Shown here piece after piece: positions 16,781 through 22,693 of a stretch of DNA of 22,693 nt (position 1 is its first letter; each line of letters starts with the position of its first letter). The notes beneath the pieces are model-generated. The model saw only the letters and a list, made by a program, of their open reading frames with translations, made no database searches and was not told where the DNA came from. Source of the stretch: Clostridia bacterium (GTDB lineage Bacteria; Bacillota_A; Clostridia; Christensenellales; Aristaeellaceae). Both the position numbers and the translations under genes were made by a program. The stretch is from contig JAFZQK010000012.1 in NCBI GenBank assembly GCA_017620455.1, forward strand, positions 1-22,693, in the 5' to 3' direction.

Positions 16781-17692
16781 ATGGCAACGAAGCGGAGAAA
16801 AAGCCGAAAAGGCAGCTATATGAAAAGAAAGCAGAATCGCCTGGGCTACTTTTTCATGGGCCCGTGGATCCTGGGTTTCGTGGTGTTTTCGCTGATCCCG
16901 TTTCTCATGACCATCGTGCTCAGCTTCTGCAGCGTCAGCTCCACCATCAAGGGCTACGAGCTCTCCTTTATCGGCATGGACAATTACTATACCGCCTTTT
17001 TCCGGAACACGGAATTTACTCCGGCGCTGCTGTCCTTCCTGGGCATGGTGATCCCCTACACCTTCATCATCATCGTCGTTTCCTTTATCCTGGCGTACCT
17101 GCTGAATAAGATCAAGGTGGGCCGCACCCTCATGCGGATCATTTATTTCCTGCCCATCATCATCCTCTCCGGCCCGGTGATGAGCCAGATCCTGGACAGC
17201 GCGGACGAAGCCATCGCCCTCTCCCAGGGGGTCAGCGAAGTATACAAAAGCATCTGGATCTTTCGCATCCTCTACAGCTATTCCCCGTCGCTCACCCTGT
17301 TCCTGGAGGAAATCTTCGATCAGCTTTCCATGATCCTGTGGTTCACCGGCATCCCCATCGTGCTGTTCATCAGCACCCTGCAGCGGATCAACATATCCCT
17401 GTATGAAGCGGCGCGGATCGACGGGGCCAACGAATGGCAGGTGCTGTGGAAGATCACGGTGCCCATGGCGAAGCCCACGGCGCTGGTGGCGTCCATTTTC
17501 ACCATCGTGCAGCTGGGCGCTTACGACACCAGCGATATTTACGGCCTGATCAAAACGGCCACCAACAATACGGCCAGCGGCCTGGGATACGCCGCCACCT
17601 ACGCCTGGCTGTACGGGATCCTGGTGCTGCTGGTCATCGGCGCCGCATTCCTGATATTCCGGGAGAAAAAGGTCAAGGAAGTGATGGTATGA
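16781..17692 (+). CDS. Carbohydrate ABC transporter permease B1 (MalF/UgpA type)
   Basis: A 303-residue permease with about six membrane helices (opening LGYFFMGPWILGFVVFSLIP) and a canonical EAA loop at 209-232 (EAARIDGANEWQ...VPMAKP). The open frame runs upstream to 16616 but inside the DUF5696 gene. The ATG at 16781 follows AGGAGG with good spacing. The external stretch at about 136-180 (ILDSADEAIALSQGVSEVYK, then an amphipathic segment up to EEIFDQLS) is longer and more polar than in permease A1. It forms pair B with the next gene. No SBP lies beside it, so the first SBP of the operon may serve it. Confidence 0.9.
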   Translation: MATKRRKSRKGSYMKRKQNRLGYFFMGPWILGFVVFSLIPFLMTIVLSFCSVSSTIKGYELSFIGMDNYYTAFFRNTEFTPALLSFLGMVIPYTFIIIVVSFILAYLLNKIKVGRTLMRIIYFLPIIILSGPVMSQILDSADEAIALSQGVSEVYKSIWIFRILYSYSPSLTLFLEEIFDQLSMILWFTGIPIVLFISTLQRINISLYEAARIDGANEWQVLWKITVPMAKPTALVASIFTIVQLGAYDTSDIYGLIKTATNNTASGLGYAATYAWLYGILVLLVIGAAFLIFREKKVKEVMV

Positions 17693-18603
17693 GAAAGAAA
17701 GGGCGGTTCAAAAGGCTGCGCGGCGTGCCCGGGAAGATCGCCGTCTATTTCGTGCTGATCTGCATCGGATTCGTGTATCTGGAGCCGATCCTGGAAATGA
17801 TCGCCAAGGCCATGATGTCTCCGGCGGATATCGTGGATCCTTCCGTCGCCTGGATCCCCAAAAGCTGGTCCTTCGATAATCTGCGGATCGCCGCGCAGGT
17901 GCTGAAGCTGAAAGAGACGCTGAAGAATTCCATCCTCTTTTCCGGCGGACTGGCGATGGCCCAGACGGTGGTATCCGCGATGACGGCGTATGCCCTGTCC
18001 CGGTATGATTTCAAAGGGAAAAAGCTCTGGTTCGTCATGATCATCCTGACCTTTATCATGCCGGTTCCCGTGCTGATGGTGCCGCGGCTGATGATGCTGG
18101 TCACGGCGCAGACCGCCACGGGGGTGCAGCTGGTGGGCACGGTGATCCCCCAGATCGCCATGGCGGTGCTTGGCCAGGGCGTTTACTCCGCCGTGCTGAT
18201 CCTGATTTTCTATACGTCCTTCAACATGATCCCCCGGGTGCTGGACGAGGCGGCGGAAATCGACGGGGCCTCCGCCTGGCGGGTGTTCTGGTCCATCGTG
18301 GTAAGGATCTCCGGCAGCACGATCCTGGTGGTGTTCCTGTTCTCCTTCGTCTGGAACTGGAATGAAACCTATATGACCGGCACCCTGCTCCGGGGCAATC
18401 TGGCGCTGCTGCCCTCCAAGCTGGATATGTTCAACAGCGAATTCGACAGCGCCGCGTCCGCGGTGGGCGGCGCGTTCCGCCTGAACGAAGCCTACAAAAT
18501 GTCCGCCACGTTGATCTCCATTTCACCGCTGGTGCTTCTGTATGTGTTCGTTCAGCGGAAGTTCATTCAGGGCATTGAAAATACCGGCATTACGGGAGAG
18601 TAA
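17689..18603 (+). CDS. Carbohydrate ABC transporter permease B2 (MalG/UgpE type) with atypical EAA loop
   Basis: A 304-residue permease with about six membrane helices, the NSILFSGGLAMAQTVVSAMTAYALSRY core of MalG-type proteins, and a C-terminal FVQRKFIQGIENTGITG tail typical of them. The start is the ATG at 17689, overlapping the previous stop codon (ATGA); the open frame upstream lies within permease B1. The EAA loop (187-210, DEAAEIDGASAWRVFW) keeps its first half but ends IVVRISGS where the other three permeases here have a (V/I)xxP...KP ending. The loss of that proline may change contact with the ATPase. Confidence 0.9.
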   Translation: MRKKGRFKRLRGVPGKIAVYFVLICIGFVYLEPILEMIAKAMMSPADIVDPSVAWIPKSWSFDNLRIAAQVLKLKETLKNSILFSGGLAMAQTVVSAMTAYALSRYDFKGKKLWFVMIILTFIMPVPVLMVPRLMMLVTAQTATGVQLVGTVIPQIAMAVLGQGVYSAVLILIFYTSFNMIPRVLDEAAEIDGASAWRVFWSIVVRISGSTILVVFLFSFVWNWNETYMTGTLLRGNLALLPSKLDMFNSEFDSAASAVGGAFRLNEAYKMSATLISISPLVLLYVFVQRKFIQGIENTGITGE

Positions 18604-18609
18604 AAGAAA

Positions 18610-19572
18610 ATGAGAAAAACGAAATTATGGCTCGCTTCCGCCCTTGCGGCCCTGCTCCTGTGCGCCTGCAGCCCGGCCCATGCCGGGGGGCTGCCCCGGC
18701 GGGAGGACGCCTTCCATACGGGCCAGGACGTTTCGGACGCCTATGTGGACCCGGAAAAGCACCGGATCGACGAAAGCCGGCTCAAGGCCACGGGGTACGA
18801 ATACGATCATGACGCGCTCACCTATGAATTGGTATGGGCCGAGGAATTCGACGGGGAGGGAAAGCCCGATCCCGCCCGCTGGCGCTACGATACCGGCGGC
18901 AGCGGCTGGGGGAATCATGAACTGCAGTACTACACGCGGGGGGACAACGCCCACGTCGCCGACGGGGTGCTGACCATCGAAGCCCGGAAGGAACGGATGG
19001 GCGGCATGGCGTATACCTCCTGCCGCATGGTCACCCGGAACGCAGGCGACTGGCTGTACTGCAAGGTGGAGGCCCGGGCGAAGCTGCCCGCGGGCGTGGG
19101 CACCTGGCCCGCCGTCTGGATGCTGCCCACGGACTGGGCTTACGGCGCCTGGCCCGCCTCGGGCGAAATCGACATCATGGAACATGTGGGCTACAACCCC
19201 AACGTGATCGTGCAGAGCATCCACGTGGAGCGCTATCACGGCGGCGCCGCCCGGAACAGGAGCCTTCGGGTGCCGGGCGTATGCGAGGATTTCCACACCT
19301 ACGGCGTGGAATGGCTGCCGGATCAGATCATTTTTTCCGTGGATGGAAACGCGACCTGGACGTACCGGCCCGCGGACTTTACCGCGTCGCCCACGCAGGA
19401 AGTATGGCCCTTCGACCGCCGGATGCATCTGCTTGTCAATCTGGCCTTCGGCGGCGACTGGGGCGGCGCCGGGGGGATCGACGAAAACTGCCTGCCCGCC
19501 GCCTTCCAGGTGGATTACATCCGCGTTTATCAAAGCCCGGAGATCCTGGCGCTGACCGGGCAGACAGACTGA
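18610..19572 (+). CDS. Lipoprotein glycoside hydrolase family 16 (laminarinase/lichenase-like)
   Basis: A 320-residue GH16 endo-glucanase-type enzyme. The signal LLLCAC has a lipobox with Cys20, so the enzyme should be anchored to the outer face of the membrane. The catalytic motif GEIDIMEH (E186, D188, E191) is the beta-bulge ExDxxE form found in laminarinases and related bacterial endo-beta-glucanases. E186 would be the nucleophile and E191 the acid/base. The usual flanking parts are present: ELVWAEEFDG at the start, GTWPAVWMLP, and a final YIRVYQ. The ATG follows GGGAGAG by 9 nt and lies 6 nt after permease B2. It would cut polymer at the cell surface to feed the transporters. GH16 also includes agarases and carrageenases, so the substrate is inferred. 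Confidence 0.92.
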   Translation: MRKTKLWLASALAALLLCACSPAHAGGLPRREDAFHTGQDVSDAYVDPEKHRIDESRLKATGYEYDHDALTYELVWAEEFDGEGKPDPARWRYDTGGSGWGNHELQYYTRGDNAHVADGVLTIEARKERMGGMAYTSCRMVTRNAGDWLYCKVEARAKLPAGVGTWPAVWMLPTDWAYGAWPASGEIDIMEHVGYNPNVIVQSIHVERYHGGAARNRSLRVPGVCEDFHTYGVEWLPDQIIFSVDGNATWTYRPADFTASPTQEVWPFDRRMHLLVNLAFGGDWGGAGGIDENCLPAAFQVDYIRVYQSPEILALTGQTD

Positions 19573-19586
19573 TAAGGAGAAACGGC

Positions 19587-20327
19587 ATGAAGGAAGATTA
19601 CCGTCTCGTATGGGCGGACGAATTTGCGGCCGAAGGAAGGCCGGACCCGGACAAATGGTCCTTTGAGGTCGGCGCGCACTGGCACAACCGGGAAATCCAG
19701 GCCTATACGGACCGGCCGGAAAACGCCTTCGTCCTGGACGGACGGCTGCATATCCGGGCGCTCAAAGCGCCGTATGAAGACCGGGAATTTACCTCCGCCC
19801 GGATGGTCACCTATCCGCACGCCGCCTGGCAGTACGGCTATTTTGAGGTGCGGGCGAAAATCCCGGACGCGGCGGGCTCCTGGCCCGCGATCTGGATGAT
19901 GCCCGTCTCCTCCAGGCAGGGAGTGCGCTGGCCTTTGTGCGGCGAAATCGATATGATGGAGCATACCATGCTGAACCCGGACACGCTGGTGTACAGCCTG
20001 CATTCGGAAGCGCTCAACCACATGCGTCCGCCGGATCGGCAGCGGTCCGTCAGCGTATACTGCCCCGGCGCCATCCGGGATTTTCACGTTTTCGGCCTGG
20101 AGTGGACGCGGGACGCCGTTTCCTATCTGCTGGACGGGAATGAGGTGTGCAGATATCCGCGGAACGGGGCCGGCGACCGGGAAACCTGGCCCTTCGATCA
20201 GCCCTTTTTCCTGATCCTGAACGTCGCCGTGGGCGGCTTCATGGGCGGCCCCGTGCGGGAGGCGGATTTCCCCTGTGAAATGGCCGTGGATTATGTGCGG
20301 GTATATCAGAAGCCGGATGAGAAATGA
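19587..20327 (+). CDS. Cytoplasmic glycoside hydrolase family 16 protein
   Basis: A 246-residue GH16 enzyme consisting of the catalytic domain alone. It starts directly with the first strand (YRLVWADEF), with no signal peptide or lipobox, so it should stay in the cytoplasm. The catalytic motif is GEIDMMEH (E120, D122, E125). SWPAIWMMP and the C-terminal DYVRVYQ match the neighbour. I chose the ATG at 19587 because AAGGAG lies just upstream and the frame upstream of it overlaps the previous GH16 gene. The two GH16 genes are clearly paralogous but diverged. An intracellular endo-acting GH16 implies that long oligosaccharides are imported. Confidence 0.9.
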   Translation: MKEDYRLVWADEFAAEGRPDPDKWSFEVGAHWHNREIQAYTDRPENAFVLDGRLHIRALKAPYEDREFTSARMVTYPHAAWQYGYFEVRAKIPDAAGSWPAIWMMPVSSRQGVRWPLCGEIDMMEHTMLNPDTLVYSLHSEALNHMRPPDRQRSVSVYCPGAIRDFHVFGLEWTRDAVSYLLDGNEVCRYPRNGAGDRETWPFDQPFFLILNVAVGGFMGGPVREADFPCEMAVDYVRVYQKPDEK

Positions 20328-20336
20328 GAGGATAAA

Positions 20337-21920
20337 ATGAGCGGATTTTTGCGCAGAAACGGAAGAAGGATCGTGGACGGCACCGGGAAAGACGTGCTGC
20401 TGCTGGGCTGGGGCCTGGGCAACCTGTACGTGAAGGAAGGCTATATGTGGGGCGCTTTTGATACCCCGCGGTTTGACCGGTCCCGCCGGATCGAACAGGT
20501 GATCGTGGAGCTTGCGGGCAGGGAATATGCCCGCAGATTCTGGGCCGTCTTTCAGGAACGTTACATTTCCGAAGCGGATTTCCAGGCCATGCGGGACCTG
20601 GGCTGCAATTCCGTCCGCATCCCGCTGGATTACAGGCAGTTCATGGAGGAGGGCGAGGGCATCGTATGGCGTGAGGAAGGATTTGAGGAGCTGAGGGCAA
20701 GGATCGATCAGTGCGAAAAATACGGCCTGTACGTCTTTCTGGACATGCACTGCGCTCCGGGCGGGCAGACCGGCGCCAACATCGACAACTGCATCGACGA
20801 CCGGCCCCGCCTGTTCATGGATGCGGACAATCTGAAAAAATCCCTGGCGCTGTGGCGCAGGCTGGCAGAAATGAACCGGGAGCGGGAGATCGTGGGCGGT
20901 TACGATCTGCTGAACGAGCCCATCGCCCCGGGCAAGGACGAAAAAAACTGCGACGCATACCTTCCGGTCCTGGAGCAGCATTACCGCGATCTGGCGAGGA
21001 CCGTCCGGGAGGCGGACCCAAACCACCTGCTGACCATCGAGGGCGCCCATTGGGCGACGGACCTGCGCATCTTCCATGAGCGCTTGGACGAGAACATGGC
21101 CCTGCATTTCCATCGCTATGCCGGCGGGCCGGATATCGCCAGCCTGCAGCGATATATGGACAAGGCGGCGGAAATCGACGTGCCCCTGTGGCTGGGCGAA
21201 TCGGGCGAAAACAGCAATGAATGGTACGCCGCGCTCTATCCGCTGGCAATGCGCCTGGGGATCGGCGTCAATCTTTGGCCATGGAAAAAGCTGAACTGCA
21301 CCAATTCTCCCTATTCCGTCCGGAAGCCCAGGGACTATGACCTGATCCTGGACTATGTGCGCGGCGGAAAGCACCCCGGCTTTGAAAAATCCAGGCAGAT
21401 CCTGAACGAATATCTGGAAAATATCCTCCTTGAAAACTGCGATTGCAACGCCTCCGTCATGCGGCACGTGCTCCGCAGGCCGCCGTTTTCCCTCTATGCA
21501 GCAGATTTCGACGAGCTGCCCGGCAGGGGCGTTTCATACAGCGGCTCTTCCCACCCGGCGGAGGACGATTACCGGCAGAATACCGGGATGTGCATCTGCC
21601 ATGACCGGGAAGCGGGCGCCCCACGGTTCGCGTTCGACAGCCAGTGGGATCGGTTCGCGCTGGTTCTCCACGAAGGGGAATTCGCCGCCTACACCGTTTC
21701 GGCCGGCGGGCCGTCCCTGCGCTGCCGCATCGACGCCCACGCGGAAAGGGACGCCCTTTTGGAAGTAACAGCGGGATCCCAGAAAACGGATCTGACGGTT
21801 TCGCCCGGCGTTCATCAGTATACCGCGGCGCTCCCGCTGCCGCAGGATACGGAGAAGCAAACGGTCAGAATCACGGCAAAAGCCGGCGCCGTGCGCCTTA
21901 AAAAAATCTCTTTCCTCTGA
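20337..21920 (+). CDS. Cytoplasmic glycoside hydrolase family 5 protein with C-terminal beta-rich domain
   Basis: A 527-residue protein. Residues 20-380 form a GH5 barrel: LLLGWGLGN (21-29), CNSVRIPLDY with Arg94, FLDMHCAPGG with His138, YDLLNEP with acid/base Glu194, and LWLGESGE with nucleophile Glu288. There is no signal peptide, so it acts inside the cell. The last ~135 residues are beta-rich (FALVLHEGEFAAYTVSAGG..., ending VRLKKISFL) and resemble a CBM6-type ligand-binding sandwich, odd in a cytoplasmic enzyme. The ATG follows GAGGAT and lies 9 nt after the GH16 gene. GH5 covers many beta-glycan activities; beta-glucan oligosaccharide hydrolysis fits the neighbours but is not shown. Last gene of the operon. 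Confidence 0.9.
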   Translation: MSGFLRRNGRRIVDGTGKDVLLLGWGLGNLYVKEGYMWGAFDTPRFDRSRRIEQVIVELAGREYARRFWAVFQERYISEADFQAMRDLGCNSVRIPLDYRQFMEEGEGIVWREEGFEELRARIDQCEKYGLYVFLDMHCAPGGQTGANIDNCIDDRPRLFMDADNLKKSLALWRRLAEMNREREIVGGYDLLNEPIAPGKDEKNCDAYLPVLEQHYRDLARTVREADPNHLLTIEGAHWATDLRIFHERLDENMALHFHRYAGGPDIASLQRYMDKAAEIDVPLWLGESGENSNEWYAALYPLAMRLGIGVNLWPWKKLNCTNSPYSVRKPRDYDLILDYVRGGKHPGFEKSRQILNEYLENILLENCDCNASVMRHVLRRPPFSLYAADFDELPGRGVSYSGSSHPAEDDYRQNTGMCICHDREAGAPRFAFDSQWDRFALVLHEGEFAAYTVSAGGPSLRCRIDAHAERDALLEVTAGSQKTDLTVSPGVHQYTAALPLPQDTEKQTVRITAKAGAVRLKKISFL

Positions 21921-21970
21921 AAAACCGATTTATCCCCCTCCCGCCGTTCGTTTCCGGGATCACAACGAAA

Positions 21971-22000
21971 GGCCCGGCTGCCTTTGCTGGCAGCCGGGCC
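21971..22000. terminator. Bidirectional terminator between converging genes
   Basis: A perfect 12-bp GC-rich stem (GGCCCGGCTGCC/GGCAGCCGGGCC) with a 6-nt loop lies 50 nt after the GH5 stop codon and 20 nt after the stop codon of the opposing gene. Short T-rich runs follow on both strands (GATAGTTTGTTT on plus, TTTCGTTGTG on minus). It should end both the transport operon and the opposing GH3-like transcript. Confidence 0.8.
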
Positions 22001-22020
22001 GATAGTTTGTTTCCGGGGGA

Positions 22021-22693
22021 TCATTCGATGATCTGGATGGTCTTGCTCAGGTCGCCCACGGTGATGACGTGCTCGCCGGGCTGATCCACGGTGAGGGTCA
22101 TTTCCACCACGCGCCAGGAGCCGCCGCACACGGCCATGATCTTTTCCGCGATCACTTCGCCGTCGCAGGTGGCCTGCACGGTGGTGATGCCGTCGTCGCC
22201 GTTGTTCCACAGCAGTACGTAGGCGCTGAAGGGCTCGCCGGCCTTGGTTTCCACCACGGATTCATAGCTGGTGTTGGTAGAGCCGTTGGACTCGGTGACC
22301 ACTTCGTGGGTGGCACGGGGCAGCACCAGGGCGTCGTAGACGAATTCGGGCTCCGCGCCGTACCGCATGCCGTACTGATACTGAACCAGGGGATCGCCCC
22401 AGTTGTTGGGCACGGTGTTGTTTTCGCTGGTCTTCATGGTGGCCAGCAGCATCATGCGCACCCACTGATTCGCGCCCTGATCGCCGGCCAGGTCCTTCCA
22501 CTGGGCGTTATCCATGGCGGAATCCCGGGCCAGCTCTTTGACCACCATGCCGGTGGGCTGGGCGTCGCCGAAGAGCAGCTGGGCGAACACGATGGGCTCG
22601 GTGGTGGTGATGAAGCCGCCGGCGCCGGTGCCGTGGTCCGCGGGACGGGAGAAGGTGAGGCCCAGCACGGCGTCGCCCTGCTCCAGCAGGAAG
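22021..22693 (-). CDS. GH3-like protein, C-terminal part (truncated by window edge)
   Basis: The last 224 residues of a protein entering from the right. VLGLTFSRP followed by a segment ending LFGDAQPTGMVVKEL resembles the second, alpha/beta domain of GH3 enzymes, where (L)FGDxxPSG is common. The last ~75 residues (EPFSAYVLLWNNGDDGITTVQ, then GEHVITVGDLSKTIQIIE) look like a CARDB/fibronectin-like sandwich, often found at the end of secreted GH3 proteins. The catalytic residues and the N-terminus are outside the window, so the family call rests on this part alone. It converges on the GH5 gene with the hairpin at 21971-22000 between them. Confidence 0.65.
   Translation of the reverse strand, partial: FLLEQGDAVLGLTFSRPADHGTGAGGFITTTEPIVFAQLLFGDAQPTGMVVKELARDSAMDNAQWKDLAGDQGANQWVRMMLLATMKTSENNTVPNNWGDPLVQYQYGMRYGAEPEFVYDALVLPRATHEVVTESNGSTNTSYESVVETKAGEPFSAYVLLWNNGDDGITTVQATCDGEVIAEKIMAVCGGSWRVVEMTLTVDQPGEHVITVGDLSKTIQIIE

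Noticed and set aside
1..22693. The two edge fragments could be one GH3 gene on a circular molecule
   Set aside because: Joining the edges would keep the reading frame (2 + 1 nt), a one-in-three chance. The joined protein would lack much of the stretch between the nucleophile Asp361 and the C-terminal domain, so two genes or an unsequenced gap are likelier.

Overview
The window is a GC-rich accessory carbohydrate region of a Gram-positive bacterium, most likely an uncultured gut or rumen member of the Clostridia. This rests on Shine-Dalgarno-led, tightly packed genes, a lipoprotein signal, cell-surface CotH/VTC genes, and family 1-type sugar ABC transporters with no outer-membrane (SusC/D) parts. 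The genus cannot be settled from the sequence.

Layout. (i) Positions 1-1121, minus strand: the N-terminal half of a secreted glycoside hydrolase family 3 (GH3) enzyme, running off the left edge. (ii) 1122-1640: an intergenic stretch with an intrinsic terminator and a roughly 247-bp, palindrome-rich, MITE-like element. (iii) 1641-5269, minus strand: a three-gene operon for a VTC-type polyphosphate polymerase domain protein, a DUF4956 membrane protein and a double-membrane-anchored CotH kinase-family protein. (iv) 5270-5757: a divergent intergenic region with a consensus promoter facing right. (v) 5758-21920, plus strand: one polycistron of eleven genes. In order these are a solute-binding protein (SBP), a giant membrane-anchored SBP with two carbohydrate-binding-like modules, permease pair A, an NHL/TPR/Yip1-like membrane protein, a DUF5696 protein, permease pair B, a lipoprotein GH16, a cytoplasmic GH16 and a cytoplasmic GH5. 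(vi) 21971-22000: a strong hairpin between converging genes. (vii) 22021-22693, minus strand: the C-terminal part of another GH3-like protein, running off the right edge.

How it may work (inference). The GH16 enzymes carry the laminarinase/lichenase-type ExDxxE motif. With GH5 and flanking GH3 enzymes, they suggest use of a beta-glucan such as a beta-1,3- or mixed-linkage glucan. The lipoprotein GH16 would cut polymer at the cell surface. The two SBPs and two permease pairs would import fairly long oligosaccharides. The GH16 and GH5 without signal peptides would finish them in the cytoplasm. No ABC ATPase and no transcription regulator is encoded, so a shared MsmK/MsmX-like ATPase would be needed. 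The NHL/TPR/Yip1 and DUF5696 proteins, set between the two permease pairs, have no known role. They make this transporter the best candidate here for an undescribed system.
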